The notes: generated by a model from the letters alone, not told the origin. A stretch of DNA of 64,000 nucleotides from CADCWK01 sp035944555 (GCA_035944555.1 DASZAY010000008.1:62001-126000); one strand, 5' to 3'; positions 41,376-50,539 are shown, counted from the stretch's first letter. Program-made: numbers and translations.

Positions 41376-42811
41376 GCGAGCGGCGCTCCATCCAGGTCCT
41401 GACCCGGGGTCGGGAGGGTGATCGCCTGGACGATCTGCTCCATCTTCAGCCCCCGTGACCCCTTCAGGAGAACGACATCACCCTCCCGCAGTTCGGCGGA
41501 CAGGTACGCGATCAGGTCGTCGCGCTCGTGCTCGCCATAGGCACGCACCGCTGGCACATCCTCACCGTTCAGGCTCATCCCATGGATCTCGTCCGCGATG
41601 ATCCGACCCAGCTCGCCGTAGGTGACGACCAGGTCGGCAACCTCAGCCGCCCGCCGCGCGACGATCCGGTGCTCCTCGTCCTCGTCGGCCCCGAGCTCAC
41701 GCATGTCGCCGAGGACAGCGATCGACCGCCGGGCGTGGAGTTCCTCCAGCAGACCGAGCGCGGACAGGACCGACGGCGGGGAGGCGTTGTAGGTGTCGTC
41801 GATGATCTGGGATCCGTTCGGCCCCACCATGATCAGCAGCCGGACCTGGACGTCCTGGTTGTCGAACCCGGGCAGCATCTCCGAGATATGCATGCCCATG
41901 CCATGACCAACGGCGAAGGCGGAGAGGGCGAGCTGGACCGCGTGCCCCCCGATCAGGGGGACCTTGATCTGATACCGCTCGCGACCGATGAACAGCCGGA
42001 AGCGCGTCCCCTGCAGGCCCTCCGACACCACATCCTCGCCGCGGATGTCGTTGTCGGCCCCGAGCCCATAGGTGATCACCCGGGCCTCGGTCAGGTCGGC
42101 CATCGCCCGGACCCGGTGATCGTCCCCGTTGAGGATGACGACCCCGTTGGCCGGGATGGCCCGGACCAGCTCCGACTTCGTTTCCGCGATCGCCTCGATC
42201 GACCCCATGCGCTCGATATGGACCGGGTAGACGTTGGTCACGACCGCGACGCTCGGGCGGGCGATCTCCGCCAGCAGCGCCAGCTCGCCGAACGCGTAGG
42301 CTCCGCCCATCTCCAGGACGGCGACCTCCTCGCGCGGACCTACGTCGAGCAGGGACAAGGGGAGCCCGATCTCGTTGTTGAGGTTGCCAGGGCTGCGGTA
42401 GGTGCGGAACCGCCCGCTGAGGACGGCCGCGACGACTTCCTTCGTCGAGGTCTTGCCGATGCTCCCAGTGATACCGACGACGCGGAGGTCGCGACCTCGC
42501 CGGACGGTCGCAGCCAGCCGCTGGAGCGCCGCGACGGTGTCGTCGACGACGAGCAGTGGAAAGGCCAACCGGCCCGGCTGCCTGTCCGCCCAGTCACGGG
42601 CGACGATCGCGGCGACGGCTCCGGCCGCCTGGGCCTGTCCGACGAACTCGTGGCCGTCGTGCGCCTCACCGCGGATGGCGATGAAGACGTCACCGGCCTG
42701 GACCCGGCGACTGTCCCGCTCGATCGACGTGACGCGTCGATTGGGCAGCAGCTCACCCCGGAGTTCTGCTCCGAGCCCCGCGACCAGGGCACTGACCATC
42801 ATCGGATTCAT
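41372..42811 (-). CDS. murF: UDP-N-acetylmuramoyl-tripeptide--D-alanyl-D-alanine ligase
   Basis: This 479-residue ligase adds the D-Ala-D-Ala made by Ddl to the UDP-MurNAc-tripeptide. It has 'IERDSRRVQAGDVFIAIRG' (uridine-binding N-domain), the P-loop 'GITGSIGKTSTKE', 'NLNNEIGLPLSLL' and 'IIDDTYNASPPSVLSAL', which is diagnostic for MurF. 'VLLKGSRGLKMEQIV' ends the C-domain. The start overlaps the rsmH stop by 4 bases and the end overlaps mraY by 4, so the three genes should be co-translated. MurE, which provides the substrate, is not in the window. Confidence 0.96.
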   Translation of the reverse strand: MNPMMVSALVAGLGAELRGELLPNRRVTSIERDSRRVQAGDVFIAIRGEAHDGHEFVGQAQAAGAVAAIVARDWADRQPGRLAFPLLVVDDTVAALQRLAATVRRGRDLRVVGITGSIGKTSTKEVVAAVLSGRFRTYRSPGNLNNEIGLPLSLLDVGPREEVAVLEMGGAYAFGELALLAEIARPSVAVVTNVYPVHIERMGSIEAIAETKSELVRAIPANGVVILNGDDHRVRAMADLTEARVITYGLGADNDIRGEDVVSEGLQGTRFRLFIGRERYQIKVPLIGGHAVQLALSAFAVGHGMGMHISEMLPGFDNQDVQVRLLIMVGPNGSQIIDDTYNASPPSVLSALGLLEELHARRSIAVLGDMRELGADEDEEHRIVARRAAEVADLVVTYGELGRIIADEIHGMSLNGEDVPAVRAYGEHERDDLIAYLSAELREGDVVLLKGSRGLKMEQIVQAITLPTPGQDLDGAPLA

Positions 42812-43890
42812 CGGCTTCTTCCCTGCCCCGTCCTGTCCGGCCCACCAGGGGTGGACGCCTCACCATCCGCCAGCCGCTCGGCGACCCGCAGCGTGGCACT
42901 GCGACTCCGGGGGTTGGACGCCGTCTCGGCGGCACCGGCCCGGATCGACCCCCCAACCTTCTTCAGCCGGGGGACTGTACCGCACGTACACACCGGTTGA
43001 TGAGGTGGGCAGACACACGAGGTACTGGCATCGGCGATGAAACGCTTGACGATGCGGTCTTCCAGAGAGTGGAAGCTGATCACCGCCAGCCTCCTTCCCG
43101 GCCGGAGCAACCCGACCGCGGCGTCGAGCGCGAGCGGGATCGCGTCGAGCTCGCCATTGACCGCGATCCGGAGCGCCTGGAAGGTCCGGGTCGCGGGATG
43201 GGTCTCTCCCTTGCCCCGCCGCCCACCGGCCGCCCGGGCCACCACAGCCGCGAGATCGGCCGTCGAGTCGAAGGGACGCTCTTCCCGGCGGGCCACGATC
43301 GTCGCCGCGATCCGACGAGACCGGTGCTCCTCGCCGTACTGGTAGATCACATCGGCCAAGGCCTCGGCCGGCAGCTCGTTGACCAGGTCGGCGGCGGACG
43401 TTCCCGTCGTCGGATCGAAGCGCATGTCGAGCGGACCATCGAAACGGAACGCGAATCCGCGCTGGGGCGTGTCGAGCTGAAATGACGAGAGGCCGAGGTC
43501 GAACATGATGCCGTCGATCGCGGTCACTCCGACCTCCCGGACGAGACGCCCGAGATCGCGGAAGTTCCCATGGAGCATCGTCAACCGGTCCGGATCGGAG
43601 GAGCTCGACCGCAACTCCTCCCGGAGTCGCTCACCCCGGGCAATCGCGGCCGGGTCGGCATCGATCGCGAGGACGCGGCCGTGCGGCCCGACCCGGTCCA
43701 GCAGCATCCGGGTATGACCACCACCGCCGAACGTCGCGTCGACCATCGTGCCGCCGGTGATCGGACCAAGCCCGGCGATGGTCTCCGCGAGGAGAACCGG
43801 GACGTGGCCTCCCTCGGCCAGGTGGACGGGACGCTGCCGGGAAGGAACCAGGGAGCCGTTTACGGCATCGGGGATTGAAGGCTCAGGCAT
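42808..43890 (-). CDS. rsmH: 16S rRNA (cytosine1402-N4)-methyltransferase
   Basis: This enzyme, formerly MraW, methylates C1402 in the ribosomal decoding centre. It carries 'HVPVLLAETIAGL', the SAM site 'VDATFGGGGHTRML', 'DADPAAIARG', 'DGIMFDLGLSSFQLD', and the C-terminal 'RRLAVISFHSLEDRIVKRF'. Start is uncertain: ATG 43890 is favoured because the longer frame to 43995 adds an unlikely 35-residue lead, but its GGAGG is only one base away. It is the first gene of the mur operon, without the usual mraZ in front or ftsL/ftsI behind. Confidence 0.95.
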   Translation of the reverse strand: MPEPSIPDAVNGSLVPSRQRPVHLAEGGHVPVLLAETIAGLGPITGGTMVDATFGGGGHTRMLLDRVGPHGRVLAIDADPAAIARGERLREELRSSSSDPDRLTMLHGNFRDLGRLVREVGVTAIDGIMFDLGLSSFQLDTPQRGFAFRFDGPLDMRFDPTTGTSAADLVNELPAEALADVIYQYGEEHRSRRIAATIVARREERPFDSTADLAAVVARAAGGRRGKGETHPATRTFQALRIAVNGELDAIPLALDAAVGLLRPGRRLAVISFHSLEDRIVKRFIADASTSCVCPPHQPVCTCGTVPRLKKVGGSIRAGAAETASNPRSRSATLRVAERLADGEASTPGGPDRTGQGRSR

Positions 43891-43980
43891 CCTCCAAGCA
43901 TAGCGGAAGCACAACACTGATTGCGGAAAATACCGCACATCAATCAGTTCTCCGCCTTGACTCGCTGGCACGGAAGATGA

Positions 43981-43992
43981 ATGTACGTACAT
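43981..43992. repeat. 12-bp perfect palindrome in the rsmH divergent region
   Basis: ATGTACGTACAT is a perfect palindrome about 90 bases upstream of the rsmH start. It may be an operator; no regulator is assigned. Confidence 0.4.
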
Positions 43993-44032
43993 CACTGGGC
44001 GGACGGCCCCGACCGCCCTCTTGCCAACGGAC

Positions 44033-44082
44033 GCATGCGAACGTACGATCTATTTACCCCTAAAACCGCTTGCATGCGAACG
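44033..44082 (+). repeat. 11-bp direct repeat, 39 bases apart
   Basis: GCATGCGAACG occurs at 44033-44043 and 44072-44082. The second copy overlaps the LexA-like box. Confidence 0.5.
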
Positions 44083-44098
44083 AATGTTCTGGTACCAT
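44070..44098 (+). promoter_or_regulatory. Promoter with embedded LexA-like SOS box
   Basis: A -35-like TTGCAT (44070-44075) and a -10-like TACCAT (44093-44098) are exactly 17 bases apart. The spacer holds CGAACGAATGTTCT at 44077-44090, which agrees at 13 of 14 positions with the Gram-positive LexA consensus CGAACRNRYGTTYG. An operator in this place would block RNA polymerase directly. Confidence 0.5.
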
Positions 44099-44185
44099 CT
44101 GGTCATCGCGAAAGAGCGGTGCCAAGAGGCACTGGAAGTAGCGGGACCGCCCAGGTGGCCCCGAGCAGAGATCAGGGAGACGCCC

Positions 44186-44467
44186 ATGTTCCTCGGCTGG
44201 TATGACGCGGACAAGAAGTACCCGATCGCCCGCAAGGTCACCGATGCCGTCGGCCGCTATCAGGACAAGTTCGGGAATACCCCGCACACCTGCCTTGCCT
44301 CCGTCGAGGATGCCGCAATCCTTGCTGAAGACCTTTCGGTCCGGAAGCTCAACATCACGATCGTCGGCGCTTCCTACGTCCCCCGCAACACGTTCTACGT
44401 CGGCGACGAGGACATCGTGCTTGACGAGACCGTCACCGAGCCGGCCGCCGTGCCGGCAGCAGCCTGA
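44186..44467 (+). CDS. Small conserved-looking protein of unknown function
   Basis: This 93-residue protein begins 'MFLGWYDADKKYPIARKV' and ends in an Ala/Pro-rich tail. It has mixed alpha/beta character, one Cys and no membrane segment. I do not recognise the family. The ATG at 44186 has GGGAG at a proper distance; the frame is open to 44021 but the extension overlaps the promoter. The leader is about 80 bases from the promoter with the LexA-like box, suggesting DNA-damage control. It runs divergent from rsmH and convergent with the biotin carboxylase gene. Confidence 0.68.
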   Translation: MFLGWYDADKKYPIARKVTDAVGRYQDKFGNTPHTCLASVEDAAILAEDLSVRKLNITIVGASYVPRNTFYVGDEDIVLDETVTEPAAVPAAA

Positions 44468-44560
44468 CCCCCTTAGGCATCCCGCGGTCGGGCCGACCCG
44501 CAGCGGCTCCGACACCAATCCCGGCTCCGTTCAACACGGGCGACGCGTCTGGCCTCGGCG

Positions 44561-46354
44561 TCACCCCTGCTCCGCTGCCCGCACACTGATCAGCGGTGTC
44601 CCCACCCGTACGGCATCTCCGACCGCTACGTGGATCGCGTCGATGCGACCCGAAGTCGTCAGGCTCAGTTCGTTCTCCATCTTCATGGCCGAGACCACAA
44701 TGCCGACCTGCCCGGCCTCCACATCCTGACCGACCTCGACCGGTATCCGGACGACGGTTCCCTGGATGGTGCTGACCAGCTCTGGTCCACCGCCGGATGC
44801 CTTCCGGCCACGCGATACGGATGGCGCAGCGTGTCGCCCTACCGCTCCTCCGCTGGCAGGCACTGACGCCGACAGGCCGTGGACCACGACCTCCATCCGC
44901 CGCCCATTGACTTCGACCAGCACGTGCTCCGGAGTTGCGGGATCGTCCCTAGCCTCTGAGGGTGTCTGGACGACCGACTCGTCACCGGCCAGGATCGCCG
45001 GGTGCTCCGGCAAATACGCAGTTGTCGCGGTCCCGCCGCGGAAGTCGACCTCCGCCATGATCCGGCGATGCAGCCCGATCGTCGTGGGAACGCCTCCGAC
45101 TTCGAACTCGGACAGTGCTGCCGCCATCCGGTCGACCGCCTCCGTCCGGTCGCGCCCCCACGTAATCAGCTTGGCGATCATGGAGTCGTAGTCCGGCAGG
45201 ATCTCCAGCCCCGGCTCGGCCGCGGCATCAACCCGGACTCCGAACCCGCCCGGCTCACGATAGGTCGTCACAGTCCCCGGCGCCGGCGCGAAATCACGGG
45301 CCGGATCCTCAGCGTTGATCCGGCACTCGATCGCGTGGCCGTGCGGGACGATGGATTCGCCGGCGAAGGATAACGGCTCCCCCGCCGCGACGAGCAACTG
45401 CTCGCGAACGAGGTCGATTCCGGTTACCCACTCCGTGACGGGATGCTCGACCTGGATACGCGTATTCATCTCGAGGAACGAGAAGCGTCCCTGCGCGTCG
45501 AGCAGGAACTCGACCGTCCCGGCACCGACGTAGCCAACCTCGCGGGCCAGCCGGACGGATGCCTCACCCATCTCCCGCCTCAGAGCATCCCCGACGGCTG
45601 GCGAGGGCGACTCCTCGATGAGCTTCTGGTGGCGGCGCTGGACCGAGCAATCCCGCTCGCCAAGGCTGACGACGTTGCCGTGCCGGTCGGCGAACACTTG
45701 GATCTCGACGTGCCGCGGCTGATCAACGTAGCGCTCCAGATAGACGGCCGGGTTGGCGAAGAACCGGGCTGCCTCGCCCGAGCTCTCGGTGAACGCACGC
45801 TCCAGTTCCCCGGCGGCTCGCGCTACCCGGAAGCCCCGTCCACCGCCACCACCGGCCGCCTTGACGGCCACCGGATAGCCGGTCGCGTCGGCCCAGGTCC
45901 GGGCCTCGTCCAGTGACGCGACCGGATCGGGCGTCCCGGGCACGACCGGGACGCCGGCGGCGACGGCCACGCGGCGTGCCTCGACCTTGTCACCCATCGC
46001 GGCGATGGCATCCGCAGGCGGGCCGACGAAGATCAGCCCGGCTGCCTCGCAGGCCCGGGCGAAGTCGGCATTCTCGGACAGGAACCCGTAGCCCGGATGA
46101 ACCGCGTCAGCCCCGGCCTGGCGAGCGATCGCGATCAACCCCTCGATGTCGAGGTAGGGCACCACCGGACCGCCCGATCGCACCGGAGGCAACCGGTAGG
46201 CATCGGTAGCCGACCGGACGTGGACAGCCTGCTCCTCACCCGCACCGTAGACGGCAATGGATGCGATCCCGAGTTGCCGGGCGGCCCGCATCACCCGGAC
46301 GGCAATCTCGCCGCGGTTCGCCACCAGTAGCCGCGTGATCGCTCCGTTCGCCAT
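44561..46354 (-). CDS. Acyl-CoA carboxylase alpha subunit: biotin carboxylase plus BCCP
   Basis: This 597-residue protein carboxylates its own biotin with ATP and bicarbonate. The biotin carboxylase part (residues 1-450) has 'LLVANRGEIAVRVMRAARQLGI', 'VHPGYGFLSENADFA', the ATP loop 'KAAGGGGGRGF', 'ERDCSVQRRHQK' and 'FLEMNTRIQVEHPVTE'. The C-terminal 75 residues are a biotinyl domain with 'SAMKMEN', the Lys being biotinylated. It fits acetyl-, propionyl- or 3-methylcrotonyl-CoA carboxylase alpha chains; the substrate depends on a carboxyltransferase not found here. ATG 46354 has GGAG upstream, preferable to 46393. Confidence 0.93.
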   Translation of the reverse strand: MANGAITRLLVANRGEIAVRVMRAARQLGIASIAVYGAGEEQAVHVRSATDAYRLPPVRSGGPVVPYLDIEGLIAIARQAGADAVHPGYGFLSENADFARACEAAGLIFVGPPADAIAAMGDKVEARRVAVAAGVPVVPGTPDPVASLDEARTWADATGYPVAVKAAGGGGGRGFRVARAAGELERAFTESSGEAARFFANPAVYLERYVDQPRHVEIQVFADRHGNVVSLGERDCSVQRRHQKLIEESPSPAVGDALRREMGEASVRLAREVGYVGAGTVEFLLDAQGRFSFLEMNTRIQVEHPVTEWVTGIDLVREQLLVAAGEPLSFAGESIVPHGHAIECRINAEDPARDFAPAPGTVTTYREPGGFGVRVDAAAEPGLEILPDYDSMIAKLITWGRDRTEAVDRMAAALSEFEVGGVPTTIGLHRRIMAEVDFRGGTATTAYLPEHPAILAGDESVVQTPSEARDDPATPEHVLVEVNGRRMEVVVHGLSASVPASGGAVGRHAAPSVSRGRKASGGGPELVSTIQGTVVRIPVEVGQDVEAGQVGIVVSAMKMENELSLTTSGRIDAIHVAVGDAVRVGTPLISVRAAEQG

Positions 46355-46614
46355 GGGATGGTGCTCCTCTCGCCGTCGGACAACGGATTCCACCGGGGTC
46401 GCTCCCGTGCCTGTGCGCCCCGCCGATTGCTACGGGTATCATGGCGCCGTTCTCGACGTCTCCGGCGCACGCTGCCGGGCATTGTATGGCGAATACCACC
46501 GGGTCCCTGTCGCGACGGATGATCGCGCGGGTGGCCGGGCGCCCGGCCCGCACGCCGGAATCGCTTCCCGACCCTCCCGAATCCCGCCCAACCTCGACAG
46601 GACAGTGATCCCGG

Positions 46615-48678
46615 ATGAGCACTCCCCATCGGCACGTCCGCGCCCGTCGCGGCGCCCCCGCTCCCCGCCCGCGCTATCTTCCCCGGCGCCGGTCGAGTGT
46701 CCCCTCCCGTGGCAGCACAAGCCTGAGCCATACCGGCACGCCATTCCTGTCCACCGCCGGGTCGGGCGCGGTCACGGTCGGTGCCCGGCCGGTACTGGCC
46801 GAGACCGGCACCGGCCCGGCCAGTCCTACCGCATGGCGCCGGGTTGTCGGGCTCGTCGAGCGGCACTGGCCGTTCCTGCTCGTCCTGTGTGCCTTCATCG
46901 CGTCATGGGCGATCGTCCCGATCTTCACCGCCACACCGGTCGGGGACGACTGGGTCTACTCGCTCTCCGTGGAATACCTGCTCGACGAGGGCCGGCTGGA
47001 GATCCTGGACCTGTCCGTCACCACGCTGGTCTTCCAGGTGCTCTGGGGATCACTGTTCGGGTTCATCTTCGGCAACGGCTTCGGCACCCAGCGCCTCTCG
47101 ACGGTCGTCCTGTTCGCCCTGAGCGGGATTGCGTTCTATTCGCTGCTCCGCACCCTCGGAATCTCCTACGGCCGCAGCGCGCTTGGCGTGGCCGTCTACC
47201 TCTTCAACCCGCTCTCCTTCGTGCTCGCCTTCTCGTTCATGACGGACCCGCACTACGTCGCGACCATGGTGATCTCGATCGCCTTCTACGCGGCCGGATT
47301 GCGCATGGACCGTCCTTCCCGGAAGCTGATCCTGGCCGGGGCATTCTTCGCCGGCTGCGCGTTCCTCGTTCGTCAGCAAGGGGCGCTGATCCCGCTGGCC
47401 ATCGGAGGATGGCTGCTCCTGACCGGCCAGCTCTGGTTCAACCGGCGCAGTCTGGTCCGGCTGCTCGAGGTCGCCGCCATCCCGGCGGTGATGCTCGCCC
47501 TGTACTACCTCTGGCTGTGGTTCATCCACGGCGTGCCGGAGCAGCAGGACCAGTTCCTCAACCAGATCCAGTCGGCGGGAATCGGCGGGACCTGGCTGCT
47601 GCTTCGCCGGGTGACCTACTTCGAGACGGTGATCGTCGGGCTGTTCGTCCTGCCAATCACGCTCGCGGCCATCGCCGGCCTCGGCTCGATCGTCCGCGAC
47701 CTGATCGGTCGCTGGCGCGGCCGGGGACAGGGACGGGGACGGGCCAGGAAACAGGCCATCGGGTCCGGCATCCGGTGGGCAGCGATGGCTGGCTGGCTGG
47801 TCATCGTCATCCTCGGTGCGATCGTCACGGTCAATGACGACTACCTGATGCCGTACATCTCCCAGTACGTCGGGACGTCCGGCCTGGGTCCGAACGACCT
47901 GTTCGGCGGTCGGCCACCGCTGTTCCCCGAGCCGGAGATGACCAACGCCCGGCTCTGGCTAACCTGGGTCTGCGTCGGCTCGGCGATCGTGTTCGGCGCC
48001 ACCACGATCGCGAAGGTCGGGTCGATCGCCACGCCGGAGCGAGCCATCGCCGCCATGCTCCTGTTCGTCGGGCTGGGCCAGGTGGCCGGCGTGATGCCGC
48101 CGTCCTTCCACTTCCGCGACTGGGCCATCTCGCTCGATCGCTACCTGCTGCCGCTGCTGCCGTTCACCGTTGCCCTGCTGCTCTGGTCGCTCCGTGGTCG
48201 CAGGATGATGCTGCCGGTCGGCTGGATCGCCGTCGGCCTGTTCGCCGCCGTGTCGATCGCCGGTACCCGCGACTTCCTGACCTTCCAGAAGGCGACCTGG
48301 GACTACGCCCGGTACGCCAATTACGACCTCGGGATCCCGCTGACCCAGCTCAACGGCGGCTCGTCGTGGGACGGGTACTTCCTGCACGAATACGGCGAGC
48401 AGTACGACATCCCGCAGCAGTCGGTCGGTGGGCCGTGGTGGAGCAACCTTTTCGCGACGGCGACGGATTCGACCTACGCGATCTCCGGCTCCCCGACCGC
48501 ACCGGACGACGGGACCTACGTCGTGATCGGCCAGCGCGAGTACTCCTCGTGGCTGCAGTCCGAGCCCGTCTACCTGTACCTCATGCAGCGGCAGCGGTTG
48601 CCCGCGGGGGCGGCGCCACCTCCCTCCGCCCCGGAAGGCACTCCGCCGCCGCCGATCTTCGCTCACCCGGTGTCGTGA
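46615..48678 (+). CDS. GT39-like (PMT family) membrane glycosyltransferase
   Basis: This is a membrane protein of 687 residues with about 10-12 helices. The first helix is followed by 'ATPVGDDWVYSLSVEYLL', the Asp-containing first outer loop characteristic of GT-C enzymes that use polyprenyl-phosphate sugars. A further 'TDPHYVATMV' lies in the region of the second acidic motif. A polar N-terminus of about 85 residues precedes helix 1, and the C-terminus is Pro-rich. Probably it moves a sugar from a lipid donor to protein or lipid in the envelope. The GT2 gene just downstream may provide that donor. Confidence 0.8.
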   Translation: MSTPHRHVRARRGAPAPRPRYLPRRRSSVPSRGSTSLSHTGTPFLSTAGSGAVTVGARPVLAETGTGPASPTAWRRVVGLVERHWPFLLVLCAFIASWAIVPIFTATPVGDDWVYSLSVEYLLDEGRLEILDLSVTTLVFQVLWGSLFGFIFGNGFGTQRLSTVVLFALSGIAFYSLLRTLGISYGRSALGVAVYLFNPLSFVLAFSFMTDPHYVATMVISIAFYAAGLRMDRPSRKLILAGAFFAGCAFLVRQQGALIPLAIGGWLLLTGQLWFNRRSLVRLLEVAAIPAVMLALYYLWLWFIHGVPEQQDQFLNQIQSAGIGGTWLLLRRVTYFETVIVGLFVLPITLAAIAGLGSIVRDLIGRWRGRGQGRGRARKQAIGSGIRWAAMAGWLVIVILGAIVTVNDDYLMPYISQYVGTSGLGPNDLFGGRPPLFPEPEMTNARLWLTWVCVGSAIVFGATTIAKVGSIATPERAIAAMLLFVGLGQVAGVMPPSFHFRDWAISLDRYLLPLLPFTVALLLWSLRGRRMMLPVGWIAVGLFAAVSIAGTRDFLTFQKATWDYARYANYDLGIPLTQLNGGSSWDGYFLHEYGEQYDIPQQSVGGPWWSNLFATATDSTYAISGSPTAPDDGTYVVIGQREYSSWLQSEPVYLYLMQRQRLPAGAAPPPSAPEGTPPPPIFAHPVS

Positions 48679-48804
48679 TACCCGGCCAACTCGCCAGGAC
48701 CGGTCAGCCAGTCCGGGTGACAGCGTGTACCATTGGCCGGGCTTGAACAGGATCGCCGCGCGGACGGCCCGTACTCGCCGCGACGGAACGGGAGCACTGC
48801 CTCG

Positions 48805-49686
48805 ATGTGGAACGGCAAAACCGTCTCGGTCATCCTGATGACCTATCAGGAGAAGGACTCGATCCGCGCCGTGATCGAGGGCTTCGAGGCGACCGGTGTC
48901 GTCGACGAGATCCTGGTGATCAATAACAACGCCGAACCCGGCACCTGGGAGGAAGTCGCGCAGACGTCCGCCCGGCAGGTGCTGGAGGAGCGCCAGGGCT
49001 ATGGCTGGGCCACCCGCCGCGGCCTCCAGGAAGCGACCGGTGATCTGATGGTCCTGGTCGAGCCGGACGGCACCTTCCTGCCCCGCGACGTCGTCAAGCT
49101 CCTCGTCTACAGCGAGGATTGCGATGCCGTCTTCGGGACCCGGACGACGCGGGAGCTGATCTGGCGCGGCGCCAACATGGGGTTCGCGCTGAAGTGGGGC
49201 AACTGGGGCGTCGCCAAGCTGGTCGAGGTGCTCTTCAACACCTCGCACCTGTCCGACGTCGGCTGCACCTACCGACTGATTACCCGCGAGACGCTCAACC
49301 AGATCCAGGACCGGTTCACCGTCGGCGGCTCCCACTTCGGACCGGAACTGATGCTGCTGACGATCTCATCGGGCGCCCGAGTGATCGAGGTCCCGATCAA
49401 CTATTTGCCCCGCGTCGGGGTATCGGCAGTGACCGGTGACATGCGCAAGGCCATCCGGCTCGGACTCGAGATGACCGTGTTCATCCTGAAGTTCCGGTTC
49501 CGCAACCTCGGATCCCGCCCGAAGCGCAACTTCCACCGCCCCCTGCCAGACGGACCGGTGCACCGACCGAGCTACGCGGTCAACTCGCGGCAGCACGTCG
49601 CGAATCCGAATACCACCACCCCGGCGAGGGAGGCGGCTACCGCCGTTGCGAGCAGCCAGCTCGCCGGCAAGGGGGACCCTGCGTGA
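48805..49686 (+). CDS. Family 2 glycosyltransferase, DPM/GtrB-like
   Basis: This is a GT-A enzyme of about 293 residues beginning 'VSVILMTYQEKDSI', with 'DEILVINNN', 'GYGWATRRGLQEA', the acidic donor site 'LVEPDGTF' (D-x-D-like) and 'CTYRLITRE'. No transmembrane helix follows, as in soluble polyprenyl-phosphate mannose or glucose synthases. It would load a sugar on polyprenyl phosphate for the adjacent GT39-like enzyme. ATG 48805 has GGGAG upstream. The stop overlaps the GTG of the next gene, suggesting coupled translation. Confidence 0.87.
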   Translation: MWNGKTVSVILMTYQEKDSIRAVIEGFEATGVVDEILVINNNAEPGTWEEVAQTSARQVLEERQGYGWATRRGLQEATGDLMVLVEPDGTFLPRDVVKLLVYSEDCDAVFGTRTTRELIWRGANMGFALKWGNWGVAKLVEVLFNTSHLSDVGCTYRLITRETLNQIQDRFTVGGSHFGPELMLLTISSGARVIEVPINYLPRVGVSAVTGDMRKAIRLGLEMTVFILKFRFRNLGSRPKRNFHRPLPDGPVHRPSYAVNSRQHVANPNTTTPAREAATAVASSQLAGKGDPA

Positions 49687-50435
49687 CGACCACTGAGCAG
49701 CCAACCGATACCCAGTCTGCCGGGTCATCACACCGGTCCACCATGTTCGAACACCAGACGGACTTCGATCAGGTCGCGGCCGAGTACGACGAGAGCCTCC
49801 CCGCTCACGTGGTCGAGCACTACCTCAGGAAGCGGGTCGCGTTCATCCGGGCTCACACTACGCCGGGCAAGACGCTGGATGTGGGATGCGGGACCGGCCA
49901 ACTGGCTGAGCGGGTCCGCGACGCCGGCTACGACGTCCATGGGCTCGATTACTCCCAGGGCATGCTGGACGTCATGGCGCGGATCCGGCCCGGCATCCCG
50001 GGGGTCGCAGCCTCCAGCACCGATATGCCATTCGAGGACGACACCTTCGATCTGACGTACACGGTCGCGGTGCTGCACCACGTCGCCGACAAGGACGCCG
50101 TCCACGCGACCCTCAAGGAGATGGTCCGCGTGACGAAGCCGGGCGGCCGGATCCTGGTCTGGGACCACAATCCGCGCAACCCTTACTGGCCGATCCTGAT
50201 GAAGCGCGTTCCGCAGGACACCGGTGCCGAGCGGCTGATCCCGGAGCACGAGGTCCTCGACGGCCTGACGGACGGTGGCGCCCGGATCGTCCAGTCCCGT
50301 CCCCTCGGGTTCATCCCGGACTTCCTGCCGCAGCCGCTGCTGCCGCTGGGTCGGGTCGCGGAGGGCGTCGTCGAGTCGGTCCCCGGCCTGAATTTCCTCT
50401 GCGCACACAATGTCGTGCTGGCGGTCAAGAACTGA
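49683..50435 (+). CDS. Class I SAM-dependent methyltransferase
   Basis: This 250-residue protein has motif I 'LDVGCGTGQLAERV', motif II 'GLDYSQGML' and the later 'YTVAVLHHVADKDAVHATLKEM', a type 11 methyltransferase fold. The C-terminus includes 'LPQPLLPLGRVAEGV', a hydrophobic stretch that could approach a membrane. The target is probably a glycolipid or sugar, judged by its position behind GT39 and GT2 genes. The GTG start at 49683 overlaps the upstream stop. It is followed by a strong hairpin. Confidence 0.87.
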   Translation: MTTTEQPTDTQSAGSSHRSTMFEHQTDFDQVAAEYDESLPAHVVEHYLRKRVAFIRAHTTPGKTLDVGCGTGQLAERVRDAGYDVHGLDYSQGMLDVMARIRPGIPGVAASSTDMPFEDDTFDLTYTVAVLHHVADKDAVHATLKEMVRVTKPGGRILVWDHNPRNPYWPILMKRVPQDTGAERLIPEHEVLDGLTDGGARIVQSRPLGFIPDFLPQPLLPLGRVAEGVVESVPGLNFLCAHNVVLAVKN

Positions 50436-50451
50436 CGCTTATCAGAGGTTT

Positions 50452-50497
50452 CAAAGAGAAGGGGGGCACGCCGACTGGCGTGCCCCCCTTCTCTTTG
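50452..50497. terminator. Perfect 21-bp hairpin between convergent operons
   Basis: The arms are 50452-50472 and 50477-50497 with loop GACT. It lies 16 bases after the methyltransferase stop and 42 bases from the rfbC stop, so it can end both units. Confidence 0.8.
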
Positions 50498-50539
50498 TGA
50501 TCCGGTCAGACGCCCGCTGGAACAGATGATCTCAGCTGC

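Noticed and set aside
41528..43000. 490-residue plus-strand frame opposite murF
   Set aside because: Antisense to a clear MurF, with repetitive Asp/Gly/Val composition and no start signal.
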